Shown here piece by piece: positions 25,378 to 35,569 of a DNA stretch of 64,000 nt. Origin of the DNA: Salticus scenicus (taxonomy: Eukaryota; Arthropoda; Arachnida; Araneae; Salticidae); the NCBI GenBank assembly GCA_963930645.1, contig OZ005654.1:41532686-41596685 (forward strand). Direction: 5' to 3'. The notes beneath the pieces were generated by a model that saw only the letters and a program-made list of their open reading frames with translations, searched no databases and was not told the DNA's origin. Made by a program: the position numbers and the translations under genes. Position 1 is the first letter of the stretch. The number at the start of each line of letters is the position of its first letter.

Positions 25378-25475
25378 AAAAAAAAAAAAATCTCAATATT
25401 TAAGTCAATTAAAGAAATCTCAATATTTAAATCAATTAGATAAAAAATAATCTCAATATTTAAATCAATTAAAAG
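25378..25475. repeat. Three tandem copies of a ~32-bp unit
   Basis: ATCTCAATATTTAARTCAAT repeats three times, spaced about 35 bp. It is a short tandem array, too few and too similar to flanking AT-rich sequence to suggest function. Confidence 0.8.
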
Positions 25476-25479
25476 TAAA

Positions 25480-27111
25480 CTATAAGGAAAATAATGAAAA
25501 TAAAATAAAATGAATACATGGAGATTCAGAAAATATTTGAATTATCATATTTTATTTATTTATTTTTGCATATTATTATTTTTTTCTTTTTTTGTAAATA
25601 CGTTATAGCTGATAAAAACAGAATTGACTCTAAGCCTACTGCACACAATGCAAAGAAAACTTCAAATAAATTTAGTAGTTTCGGATACAGTTTGACAAAC
25701 ACAAAAATGTTATAAACAAATAACTCTATACATTAAATGGTGTAGTTAATTAAAATAAAAAAAGAAAAGAAAGAAAGAAAGACACGGAGTAGTATAAAAT
25801 ATTAATGCAACCAGTATACTTAAGGAAAAAGGAAGATTTCATTAAATTTAAAGTGTACAGGATTTACTTCACTCGATTAAAACATTTACTCATAATTATT
25901 AAAACCATTGACCTGATTGAATTAACTATTTTATTCGAACAATAATTGGCTAAATGTGGTACACTTGTAAAATAAATTTAAGGGTTCTTTTAATGATAGA
26001 AAAGAAAAATTTGGTTGAAGCAGTTTATGAAAAGTAACAAAAAAGGTTTTTTCTAAAAGCAATAAAACGTGGGACAGCTGATCTAAAATACAAATCATGA
26101 CGCTTAAAAAATATATATATATATTTATTTATTTATTTATTTAAAAGTGCTTTTTATTACTTCGGTTAACATTAAATAATTTTACATTGCTGGTTGAGCT
26201 AAATATATTGATTGTGTTTAAGTTGTTTCTTAATGATTAATTAACAGTTGCAAAGCTACTAAAAAATTTCCAATTTAAAATATTCTAATTTTACGTTACT
26301 ACTATGATAAAAAGAAGTAAAATTTTAACAGCACAAAGCTTCAATTGTAAGGAAAAGTATACATATAAGAAAATAATTGCATATTTATATTTTATCATTG
26401 TCAGACTGAGAAAAAATTCTGTAACTGACATCTAGAATCTAAATTGGTTCTCTTGAAAAAATAGTTCTATGTCATCCTTATAAATTCTAGTCCTTTTTGA
26501 AAGCGAGTTCTAGAAACCCCTGTTAGAAATCTAGAGCGTTTGCCTATATTCTCGAGGGCAAAGTTATTTAAAAATCTCTGCAAATAAATGCGAATACAAA
26601 AGGCGGGTTTCAGCAGCTATAATCTTGCTTTATTACCCAACTCTAGATATTCAAGCGAGAATTTCTCGCAATACAAAAGATTCAGAATATTGTTTCACCA
26701 TCAAGAAATGTGTAGACTAGAAATTCTCGATCATTTCGTCTATTCAGTTTATTGGCGTGCCTTATGCGCACAGCTCGAAAATCTATATTTCTAGTTAAGA
26801 GATATAGAAAATGACCACTTATTTATTCTAGAGGAGGGCGGTATATATTTTTTCTCAGTGCAGTAATTGTAAAAGCATAAACCTTTTAGGAAAATATCTC
26901 TATTGAAGTAATATAACTTCAACGCAAAAAATTAAGACAATTTATTCTTTGAATATAATTCATTTAAATTTCATTTTAATTCATTGATTTTTATATTAAC
27001 TAATTTTAACTTTCATTTGTTTGAGATTTTAGTTTTAATGATTAAAAAAATATATAAAAAAGTTCAAATCATCTCTTTTATACTTTAACTAAATTCGACT
27101 AATTAGATTTT
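25480..27111. other. AT-rich spacer with a higher-complexity block at 26430-26830
   Basis: The block at 26430-26830 holds several TCTAGA/CTCGAGA-like short motifs and a 68-codon frame (26588-26794) with no recognisable domain. It may be an old repeat. The rest is featureless. Confidence 0.5.
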
Positions 27112-27116
27112 ACATC
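27112..27116. repeat. Target-site duplication ACATC (left)
   Basis: ACATC immediately flanks the left LTR and is repeated at 36482-36486, the expected 5-bp duplication of a Ty3/Gypsy insertion. Confidence 0.85.
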
Positions 27117-28028
27117 TTTAATGAAGAGCTGGGATGGAGATATCTAATATGAAGCGGCCATGACGTACAGCGTAGCAGGTTCACTCAGCTCCGTAAAATG
27201 TAGCATGAAGTCATTTTCCATTTAGAAAATTACATTTCTTTATTACTCTTATAAGATATATATAATGCATTTTTGAACAAAAACGAATGAGTAGATTCGC
27301 AAACATTCATGATGAAGAATTTCAGTTTATTAAATAGAGAGACATCGAATGAAGAATGGAAGCCATTTTGATATACTTTTCTAAACCGAAAGCATTTCGA
27401 CATTTTTGACTCAAAGATAAAAAAATAACATCTTTACAGAAAGACAGACAGCAAGCTAATTAATTTATTTCGCCAAATCTCATTGGCATCAAAAATCAAG
27501 TTGGCTGAACACATTTTAAATTTATATCTGGTAAACCTAAATAATAGTTAAAAGATTGGCTAAAAATTAAATTACGTCATATGATGTGATTAAATTTTGT
27601 CAGGTGTCCAGAATTTGGCTAAAAGTGCAAAATCAATTGATAAAAAAATATTAGAAATTATTTTCAGCTATGATGATTCAACGGAATCTATAAACGTTTG
27701 ATTGGAGACAGGAAGCTACAATAAAAAAAATCGTCTGCGGTTTTAAAGCATAAAACGAATGGGTTTCTCTTTCTTTGATATTTTATTTAATTATTACTTG
27801 ATGAGATTTAGAGCAGGAAAAAGAACAATAAATTATATGAAATTACAGATTAATGCAATAGAAATAAAAATAAAATAGCATACGCGAAATAAACAAAATT
27901 GTATTAAATTCTTTTAGGATAAGAAATATAATGTTTGCTTGTATTATAAATAAATAAATAAAATGTAATTTATATTATTATTATTATTTTATTTTAAAAA
28001 GGGATATGTGATGTTTTTCAACATCACA
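27117..28028 (-). repeat. 3' LTR (912 bp)
   Basis: Matches 35570-36481 over its full 912 bp with no difference seen by eye, including an (ATT)n microsatellite. In element orientation it begins TG, with a perfect 9-bp inverted repeat TGTGATGTT/AACATCACA at its very start. It ends ...TTCATTAAA rather than the usual CA, as fixed by the target duplication. A TATAAG-like box (about 27249-27254) and AATAAA (about 27237-27242) on the minus strand are possible promoter and poly(A) signals. Confidence 0.93.
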
Positions 28029-28039
28029 TATTTCTCCCC
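28029..28039 (-). other. Polypurine tract
   Basis: On the minus strand GGGGAGAAATA lies directly before the 3' LTR, the position of the plus-strand DNA primer. It is purine-rich apart from one T. Confidence 0.7.
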
Positions 28040-29172
28040 GTCGACCGAAAAAAAAATGGGTTCAGCCATTACATCGTCTATATGACAGCTCAGCAAAAAT
28101 TAAAATTACATCAAATTATTTCCAATCTTGTAAAATAGATTGATTACAAAACAAAAACAAAAACGAATGGCTTCCAATACAAATAAAATACGTACATTGT
28201 TATATTATTAATAGAAAATCTTGTATGCATACTTAAAAAAAATATTATTATGCAATAATAAAATACAAATACAGAAAATAAAGATATTATACGGTGATGT
28301 AATATAATGTTGTATGGCCATACGTCTGTGTACACAAGTCGTTAGAATATATAACAAAATGAGCTCTAGTCCTTTGATTTAAAATCATAATAATTCAGTC
28401 ATCATATATTTTATCAGTTCGTGGTAAGATGCTGAAATCAGTAAATTTTTATGTTACCATGCATGGCGAGAAACTTTGACGAGTCCATTTCAGTTCAGAG
28501 AGGACAAGAATTCGTTGTAATAAATACATAGTTCAAATGTATAAGCAATCTGAATATGAAAGTTTGACAAAACAAAAACCCTGTATATTTATATGTTATC
28601 AAATATGTATAGTGAGCCTTTTATATTCATTAAAATGTTTAAAGAAATAATACATGTTGAAAGAAAGTAATAATAACACATGATTTTATTTATTCATTTT
28701 TTTTTTTTTTATAGGTAATTGTAATTGGAATATATGAGATATATGCATATGTGTGTGATAAAAACATATTACCTGCACCAAAAGTCTATGTAAACTTTTT
28801 TTTTTTTTTTTTTTTTTTAATAATTCCATTAGCACTTTTTTTTTTTTTTTTTTTTTTTAAATCAAAATATTATTCTAGTATGTTAACTTTTAATAAAATG
28901 CAATTATAAATAACAAGTAAGTTAAAGAAAAATAACAAAAGTGATATACACTGCTGTTGTAAGACAATGCAGCTTAGGATATAATTTTCTGGACCAGCCA
29001 TTGATTATCCAAGCTGCGAAATTTCACAACAAATAAAAATCACAACAGGTTGATCAGGTCTGTTGCGATGAAAGTATACATCAAATTTTATTTAATTTAT
29101 CTTTAATCTTTATAAATATTTAAAAATTTATACTGCTTAACTTTTAACCTAAGGAAAAATATTGATGAAAAA
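28040..29172 (-). other. 3' non-coding region of the retrotransposon
   Basis: AT-rich, between the pol stop and the polypurine tract. It contains two long poly-T runs (28797-28818, 28836-28858). The longest minus-strand frame (28144-28335, 63 codons) is a hydrophobic low-complexity string without envelope features. It is therefore read as an untranslated 3' region, perhaps a relic of a lost ORF. Confidence 0.6.
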
Positions 29173-32100
29173 TTACTTTCTGTTTCGTAAATTATATTGA
29201 TGTGTATCATTGGAAATAATAATATTCTTATTAAAATTAGAATTATTATAAATGTCAAATAAGTGATTATTACGTGGAGGTGCCAATAAAATTCTATCAA
29301 TATGCACACGAAATGCCTTATCATCACTAGCATGTAACCGTTTAATTGAAAATGAAACAGGGGAATGTTTAACTGTGACAATGAAAGGACCTGTATATTT
29401 AGATTTAAATTTATCCATAGACTTCAGATACACAATATCTTTTGTGCAGATGCTTCTTAGTTTAGCTTTTCTTTGAAAATATTTATTTCTTTTTGATTGG
29501 GAATCTTGAATGTTATTGTACGCTTTTTTATAAATTTCCTGAAGGTCTTGCATTAATTTATAGATGTTTACATTAGAGTCCAGGTAAGTGTAATTATAAT
29601 TTGAATTATAGGTGTCAAAAATTAGTGCCAGTTCTCTACCAAAATGTAGAAGATTGGGCGAGAATTGAGTGGAAGAATGCGTAGATCCATTGTAGAGAGA
29701 TTTGTGTATATATAGTGCATTTTGAAATGAATGACCTTCTTCTAATAATATATTAATTGAATACTTAATTGATGTGTTTACACGTTCGCTAATAGAGTTC
29801 GATTGAGGATGAAAAGCAGACGAATGTATTATTTTTATGCCTAGAGTGTCATTAAATGTATTGTAAACTTGAGATGTATATTGTCGACCTAAATCTGATA
29901 GAATACATGCAGGGCGACCAAAGGTTGTAATGTATGAAAACAAACATTGAACTATTTTTGGAGAAGTAATATTAGATAACGGGTAAAGTTCTAAGTGTCT
30001 ACTGAAATGATCAATTATTGTCAAGACGTATTGACCATTACTAAAAGGACCTACCAAGTCTGTGGAGATTGTATGATTTGGATGAGTGGGTGTATATGTT
30101 TTTTGTAATGGAGCAGGAGGTGTTTTGTGATGTTTCGCTTGTAAGCATTTAATGCATGAAGAGACGAAATTGAGGGTATCAGTATAAATGCCCCTCCAAA
30201 AATATCTTCTAGAAAGAAATTCATAGGTTTTAGCAAAACCGAAGTGAGATAAATGCGCAATGGACAATGCTTTCGCTTTTAAAGAATTTGGGACAATAAT
30301 TAAATAACTGAATGAATTGTTATGAATATTCTCTTTCTTGAGCATTAATACTTTAGAATCAGGATTTATAAAGTAATTGGGAAATTTTTCTGACTTTCCG
30401 TTTTTTAAGATTTCTTCGTAAATTGCTTTTAATTCAGAATCCTTAATTTGTTCGGACACAAATGTTTGGTCTGAAATTTCTAGCAAGGGGTCTTTAGAGT
30501 TCGAATTTCCAGAAATCATATAATTAACATATTCTGAGCATTTGTTTTGATTATCATTACTAATTTTATCATTACTGTTAATTTTGAGTCTGTTTTCATT
30601 TTCATCAACATCAACAATTGGTAGTGGTTGTATGTCATGAATTAAGTTTGGATTATCTTTGAGATCCTCTTGATTATTTTCAAAATTGCAACGTGATAAA
30701 TAATCCGCTAAGATGTTCAAATTTCCAGGAATGTGTTTGAAAACGTAAGTATATTCAGATAAGTCCATTAACCATCGGGTGGTAACGTCAGCGGGATTGG
30801 TAGTTTTCTTATATTTTTCAAGGGGAGCACTATCTGACAAAATTACGAACTCACGATTATATAAATAGTATTTGAAGGCGGTGACAGTTTTATGAATTGC
30901 CATGAGTTCCAATTTTAACGCAGGATATTTCTTTTCAGAAGGTTTTAAAGATTTGGAAAAGTATGCTATAGGAAGTAATTTACCATTAAAATTTTGCATA
31001 AGTGCTCCTGAAATGGCTGTTTTTGATGCATCCGTGTTGACATAGAATGTTTTCTCCCAATCTGGAAGTCGAACTATTGGGGGAAGAAAGAATAATTTTT
31101 GAATTTTTTGAAAAATACTCTGATGTTTTTCTGTCCATTTGAATGTTGTTTTGGGTTTTGTGAGTTCCACAAGGGGTTGCGCAAGTTCTGAGAAAGATGG
31201 TAAAATCCATTTGTAAAAATTAGCAAGTCCAAGAATTTTTTTTAATTGTCGTTTTGTCGTCGGTGGTGGAAAAGAATTGATCTTTACGATGTTAGCGGTG
31301 ATAGGTGAAATAGTATGGTTTTCAATATGGAAACCTAAATAATTAACTGCTGATTTATGGAATTCACACTTAGATGGGGATAATGTTAAATTATATTTGA
31401 TAAGAATTTCTAAAACTTTATTTACTTTTTCACAAGTCTCTTCAAATGAATTTGATCCAATAATAAGATCGTCTTGATAAGCATATATGCCATTAATGTT
31501 TATCTCGTCGAGTGTTGTGTCCATTAGAGACTGAAATATAGAACTGGCGTTCTTTAAACCAAAACAAACACGTTTGTATCGATAACTGCCAAAAATAGAT
31601 GTAAATGTTAACATATCTTGATATTTTTTAGGCAGGTCAATTTGGTGGTATGCTTGCATGAAATCTAACGAAGTAAAGTATTTGAATGACGAAAGATTTG
31701 AAATAATATTTTGAATCTTAGGGAGTGGGTATGAGGAACCTTGTATGACTGTATTGACCATTCTAAGGTCTAAAGCAAGTCTGTAACGTTGTTTCTTTGA
31801 ACCATCAGATTTTTTCTTTACCAGCAATATGGGACAAGCCCACTCGGAGCAATTACGCTCAATTATGCCGGCGTTTACTAATTCATTGATCTGTTCTTGG
31901 GCTTCTTTTTGTAAAGCTTGTGGAATCGGAAATGGAAGTGTTTTAATAGGGAAATCATTAATTAACTTAAGATTAGGAATTATTTTATCAGTATGTCCTA
32001 GAGTACTGAGAGATTTGGAAAAAGCAGCAAATTTGCTTAAAAATAAATTTTCAAGTGTGTTACGTTGATCAAGGGTTAAATGATTCAAACAAAAATCTTT

Positions 32101-33255
32101 ACTTGATAAATCATTTTTACGTTTTAGTAATATATCCTCTGAAGCTTGAATTAAGTGGATATGGTCCTCAATATTTTGTATGTTATTATTACTAGAGCAA
32201 GAGTCTTCAATTTTATCTAAATGTGGTTCTTTAATTTCATCAATTAAAAATAATTTGCCAATATGCATATTTTTATTGAGGTGAATTGAATTTTTACCCT
32301 TATTTGAGATAAGTAACGTAAAAAGAGAATTATTATTTTCAGAATTAATTTCATTCTTGTAATTCGGTGATACAATAGAATCTAAAATTTCTATATCAGG
32401 ATCCTTTAAGTCAGTACAAAATATGTAATTCGTTTCTTGTAACTTATTATTTGTTTTTGCAGTAATGTAGATATTTTCACCAGTTTGTATTATAACTTTC
32501 TTTAGAAGATAAACATTCATATTATTATCGTCAGAGTTAACATTATATACATCTAATTTTTCATTTTGCGAATCAAATAAGGAACAAGTAAAGTCTAATT
32601 TTCCAATTCTCATGGAATTTTTCGAAAAGTCAATAGTGACATGATTTTCTTTAATGAAATCCATGCCAAGTATTCCATGAAAATTAGAGCTATGTGGTAT
32701 GTCAATAATATAGAAATTGTGTTGGAAAAACTTTTTTTCAATTTTGAAAGTTGCACGAATACATGAAGAAAATTCAACATAAGAATTGACCGTTTTAAGA
32801 GTAATAGACGAACCTAGTCTTTTATATTTTAAATTTGCTTTTAAATTATCAAATGTTGATTGGGCTAAAAGTGAACAACTACTTCCGGTATCAATAAGAA
32901 ACTTTATATCATTATTGGCTAATTTAGCTTTTATTATAGGAAGTGTATGAAAATTTTTGTTTACATTAAATAAAATATGATCTTCATTATTATTTGTGCA
33001 ACTCTCATTGTTGTCACTTGGAATATACCCTGTATTAGAAATATGACTAAAGTTTTGAAATGTTTGGGTAGCTTTATTATCTGCTACAGTAATATTAGCA
33101 ACAGTTTGAGATCCAACTGAATTTACTAGTCTAGTATGTGAAATTTTTGGAAGAGAATTTGAAGATGACACATTCGGGAATTTATGTTCGTTTGCTGATG
33201 AGACCCTTAGTTTTCGAGATATGGCAGCATCAGCATCTCCATACCTCTTTTCTAG
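29173..33255 (-). CDS. Pol polyprotein: protease, reverse transcriptase, RNase H, integrase
   Basis: Open for 1360 codons in the -1 frame relative to gag, from the frameshift site at 33255. There is no ATG near its start, so it should be made only as Gag-Pol. Counting from the shift: protease DTG at 122-124, ILG near 195-197; RT from about 435, catalytic Asp at 531 (SLDF) and YQDD at 593-596; RNase H Asp742, Glu783, Asp808, Asp851; integrase zinc finger His1001, His1004, Cys1034, Cys1037; catalytic Asp1066, Asp1121, Glu1157 with exactly 35 residues between the last two; GPF module at 1289-1291; C-terminal YNLRNRK. All catalytic residues are present. YQDD is less usual than YLDD/YVDD, and the two zinc-finger histidines are unusually close (H-x2-H). 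It makes, processes and integrates the element's cDNA. Confidence 0.95.
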   Translation of the reverse strand, partial: LEKRYGDADAAISRKLRVSSANEHKFPNVSSSNSLPKISHTRLVNSVGSQTVANITVADNKATQTFQNFSHISNTGYIPSDNNESCTNNNEDHILFNVNKNFHTLPIIKAKLANNDIKFLIDTGSSCSLLAQSTFDNLKANLKYKRLGSSITLKTVNSYVEFSSCIRATFKIEKKFFQHNFYIIDIPHSSNFHGILGMDFIKENHVTIDFSKNSMRIGKLDFTCSLFDSQNEKLDVYNVNSDDNNMNVYLLKKVIIQTGENIYITAKTNNKLQETNYIFCTDLKDPDIEILDSIVSPNYKNEINSENNNSLFTLLISNKGKNSIHLNKNMHIGKLFLIDEIKEPHLDKIEDSCSSNNNIQNIEDHIHLIQASEDILLKRKNDLSSKDFCLNHLTLDQRNTLENLFLSKFAAFSKSLSTLGHTDKIIPNLKLINDFPIKTLPFPIPQALQKEAQEQINELVNAGIIERNCSEWACPILLVKKKSDGSKKQRYRLALDLRMVNTVIQGSSYPLPKIQNIISNLSSFKYFTSLDFMQAYHQIDLPKKYQDMLTFTSIFGSYRYKRVCFGLKNASSIFQSLMDTTLDEININGIYAYQDDLIIGSNSFEETCEKVNKVLEILIKYNLTLSPSKCEFHKSAVNYLGFHIENHTISPITANIVKINSFPPPTTKRQLKKILGLANFYKWILPSFSELAQPLVELTKPKTTFKWTEKHQSIFQKIQKLFFLPPIVRLPDWEKTFYVNTDASKTAISGALMQNFNGKLLPIAYFSKSLKPSEKKYPALKLELMAIHKTVTAFKYYLYNREFVILSDSAPLEKYKKTTNPADVTTRWLMDLSEYTYVFKHIPGNLNILADYLSRCNFENNQEDLKDNPNLIHDIQPLPIVDVDENENRLKINSNDKISNDNQNKCSEYVNYMISGNSNSKDPLLEISDQTFVSEQIKDSELKAIYEEILKNGKSEKFPNYFINPDSKVLMLKKENIHNNSFSYLIIVPNSLKAKALSIAHLSHFGFAKTYEFLSRRYFWRGIYTDTLNFVSSCIKCLQAKHHKTPPAPLQKTYTPTHPNHTISTDLVGPFSNGQYVLTIIDHFSRHLELYPLSNITSPKIVQCLFSYITTFGRPACILSDLGRQYTSQVYNTFNDTLGIKIIHSSAFHPQSNSISERVNTSIKYSINILLEEGHSFQNALYIHKSLYNGSTHSSTQFSPNLLHFGRELALIFDTYNSNYNYTYLDSNVNIYKLMQDLQEIYKKAYNNIQDSQSKRNKYFQRKAKLRSICTKDIVYLKSMDKFKSKYTGPFIVTVKHSPVSFSIKRLHASDDKAFRVHIDRILLAPPRNNHLFDIYNNSNFNKNIIISNDTHQYNLRNRK

Positions 33256-34139
33256 TTTAAATTACGGTTTTCATAATTACGTGTTTTATAAGTTAAATTA
33301 TCTCGATTTCTCCATTTATAACAATTTAAAGCAACGTGACCATGTTTGGAACAAAGTTGACAAATCAAATTATTTCTAGAAAAGTTTCTTCTAGGGACAG
33401 AACGAAAATTGGTCTGTCTAGTTTTGTAATTATTTCTATAATTTCTTTGATCAAATTTGGGTCTGCTTGACTGAACTACGTTCAAGGATTCATTATGGGA
33501 GGGTGGATTGTTGTTTGTAAGTGAAATGCTATTAATTTTCTCAGATAAATCTTTCAATGTGTTTAATATTACAGAGTCATTTTTATTATCACAAGAAAGA
33601 ACAGTCTTAGTAGTGTTGTTGAAAGAATCATATATTTCGGATAATGTTTGAGCTCGTTCAACTGCCTTATTATAGTCTCTTATGTTTTCCTCCATTAACT
33701 TAATTTTAATATTTGATGGTGCACACTCTAAAAATTTCGGAAGTTTAATGTTATCAAGGGATTGTTTGTCCTTAAGGTCAGGGAAAGCCTTAGGTACAGC
33801 AACATTTACACGATGGGCGAAGTTTTTAATAGACTCTCCCGGCAAAATTTTTAAATTATGAAATTCTGATATTCCAGTGTTATATGACGATTCCTTGAAA
33901 AACTTACAGAAATTTTCCTCGATAAATTTAAGATCTGTCGAGTTATATAGTGTTTCATTTTCAATAAAGTATGCCAACGCAGCATCACGAAGTTTTTCTT
34001 TCATTACATGTAATGTCGCGTCATTTGTTAGTTTATTTAACATGGCAAAGGATCTCAACTGATCAAAGAAAAATTTGACAAATCTCGCGTCCCCATCGAA
34101 ATTAGGAACGGAGCAAAACGCGTTTCGATTCTGTGCCAT
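33252..34139 (-). CDS. Gag (capsid and nucleocapsid)
   Basis: 295 codons from ATG 34139 (context AACATGG) to TAG at 33252-33254. The frame is open further upstream but without another ATG, so 34139 is chosen. The central part is a hydrophilic, helix-rich capsid-like region. A single CCHC zinc knuckle, C-x2-C-x4-H-x4-C, lies at Cys260, Cys263, His268, Cys273 near the C-terminus, preceded by an Arg/Asn-rich basic stretch suited to RNA binding. Gag would assemble cytoplasmic particles that package the element RNA. The last three codons are the frameshift site. Confidence 0.9.
   Translation of the reverse strand: MAQNRNAFCSVPNFDGDARFVKFFFDQLRSFAMLNKLTNDATLHVMKEKLRDAALAYFIENETLYNSTDLKFIEENFCKFFKESSYNTGISEFHNLKILPGESIKNFAHRVNVAVPKAFPDLKDKQSLDNIKLPKFLECAPSNIKIKLMEENIRDYNKAVERAQTLSEIYDSFNNTTKTVLSCDNKNDSVILNTLKDLSEKINSISLTNNNPPSHNESLNVVQSSRPKFDQRNYRNNYKTRQTNFRSVPRRNFSRNNLICQLCSKHGHVALNCYKWRNRDNLTYKTRNYENRNLN
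33255..33261 (-). promoter_or_regulatory. -1 ribosomal frameshift heptamer TTTAAAC
   Basis: On the minus strand the end of gag reads AAT TTA AAC TAG. The heptamer T-TTA-AAC is in the X-XXY-YYZ phase for simultaneous -1 slippage, the same heptamer used in nidovirus ORF1a/1b. After slippage the next codon is CTA, in the open pol frame; that frame has a stop just upstream (33262-33264), so the usable overlap is only about 10 nt. The stop codon abuts the slippery site. No clear pseudoknot was identified downstream. Confidence 0.85.
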
Positions 34140-34281
34140 GTTTTTCAAATATAAAAATGTTAACCAAGTTAAATAAAAATAATATGCATAAGAATTCAAT
34201 TGAATATCATATAAACAAATAAGTTACCAAGACACTTAAAAATGAATAAAATTGTTAAATACTTTCTTTTTTTAATTAAGC

Positions 34282-34911
34282 CTGCAAAAGTTGGATGATA
34301 AAGTTTCAAGATTAATAAAAATATGTATAAATTATTTGTAATATTTTCCTGTATAACATTATGCCTTGCAACCATGAAATTGGCTTATATACGTCTTGTT
34401 GTATATATATATTATAGATATATTTAAAAATATATAATGAATAATACTAAAAATGGATATATATGCAAATGAAAATAATTGTCAAGATATATTAAATTGT
34501 AAACACAAAAATCAAAATATGAAAAAAAATTAAAAAAATTTTATGCAGTATGATGAAAAGAAAAAAAAATATCACTATGATCTGGTATTTAATTTCACAA
34601 ATGAAATAAATCTTTACTTGAATATCCAAAACCTAGATATTTCAAAAATAATATAAGCAAATTTTGATCATTTATATAACTTTTTAACTGTTCTTAAAAA
34701 TTGAAATGAAAAGTTAAAGTAGAATATAATACTCATATGAAGAATAAAAGATTTTACCTATAAGTAAAAATTTATATATAAAGTTTAAATAAATGTCAAT
34801 ATTTAAGAAAAATGTACGAAAAGTTCTTATTGTCAATATTTAAGAAAAAAAAATAATGTGAGAAATGTTTCTTTTTATTGACTCAATAAAATAATTCGAA
34901 AGGAAACTTAC
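34282..34911 (-). other. Candidate intron in the element leader
   Basis: On the minus strand ACAGG|GTAAGT at 34911 is a very strong donor, and CAACTTTTGCAG|G ending at 34282 is a fair acceptor 630 nt downstream. The enclosed sequence is markedly AT-rich, as expected of an intron. Removal would shorten the leader and place gag 142 nt from the junction. No transcript evidence is available; chance donors occur. Confidence 0.35.
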
Positions 34912-35550
34912 CCTGTTTCCGAATCTTCTTTTAGCTAAAACAAAAATATATATAGATATAAATTTATTTATTTACGGTATTTTATTTATTCTTTTATTTA
35001 AAACTGTAAGGCTCTTCTCCTGTACGAGTGCGCGAGAAAACAAATGAACACAGTAATTTAACTGCACAGATTCTAGAAAGACGACCCATATTTGGCAATT
35101 CTCCTTGCACCGATGAATCAACGATCATTTAATACCGAACGGTAAATGCATAAGACGGTCACAAATTGCGAACATTGCAGACTGTAGAGAGGATGTTATT
35201 CAATGAAACCGTAGAAAGTCCACCGGCATGGCATCACACAATATCGGCGATAAGAATCGGTACCGTAGACACCAAGTAATCTCTTTTTAAAAAAAATCAC
35301 AGATGACATCCCGCAGCATACTAGCCTTTAGTAAAGATGAACAACAATCAACAAATCGGTACATTCGGTGCTGTTCACCGTAACGTAGTTAATTTCTTTT
35401 TGGATCATCACTGGGGCAGCTGTTTTTAAAACATAACAACAACGTAAAACGTCACATTCACGATATTTGTTAATAATAATTTAATTTCGATGCACAAATT
35501 TTTCAAGACGAAAAAAAATTTTTTGGATATCCGGATATATTATCCGGCCT

Positions 35551-35563
35551 GAGTCTGGCACCA
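35551..35563 (-). other. Candidate primer-binding site
   Basis: On the minus strand TGGTGCCAGACTC lies 6 nt inside the 5' LTR. It starts with TGG, the complement of tRNA CCA, and would pair with a tRNA ending GAGTCTGGCACCA, an acceptor end resembling leucine tRNAs. The tRNA assignment is a guess. Confidence 0.55.
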
Positions 35564-35569
35564 CATATA

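Larger units (their letters stand above)
34140..35569 (-). other. 5' leader of the retrotransposon
   Basis: About 1.43 kb between the 5' LTR and gag. The LTR-proximal part (35000-35569) is moderately GC-rich; the gag-proximal part (34200-34930) is very AT-rich. Short upstream ATGs precede gag. The composition change coincides with the candidate intron described separately. Confidence 0.7.

Noticed and set aside
25378..25475. Regularly spaced repeat resembling a mini CRISPR array
   Set aside because: Only three copies, AT-rich, eukaryotic context and no cas genes: a simple tandem repeat.
28144..28335. Hydrophobic 63-codon frame in the element's 3' region
   Set aside because: Low-complexity, no ribosome context or family resemblance.
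29103..29381. Frame near the end of pol as a possible env
   Set aside because: It overlaps pol in another frame and is an AT-rich shadow; no signal peptide, glycoprotein cysteines or fusion region.
33169..33171. GTG as an independent pol start codon
   Set aside because: Eukaryotic translation rarely uses GTG, and the pol frame is open 28 codons further to the frameshift heptamer.
34197..34199. TTG as the gag start, giving a hydrophobic N-terminus
   Set aside because: No ATG in that extension; the ATG at 34139 has a strong initiation context and removes the odd hydrophobic leader.
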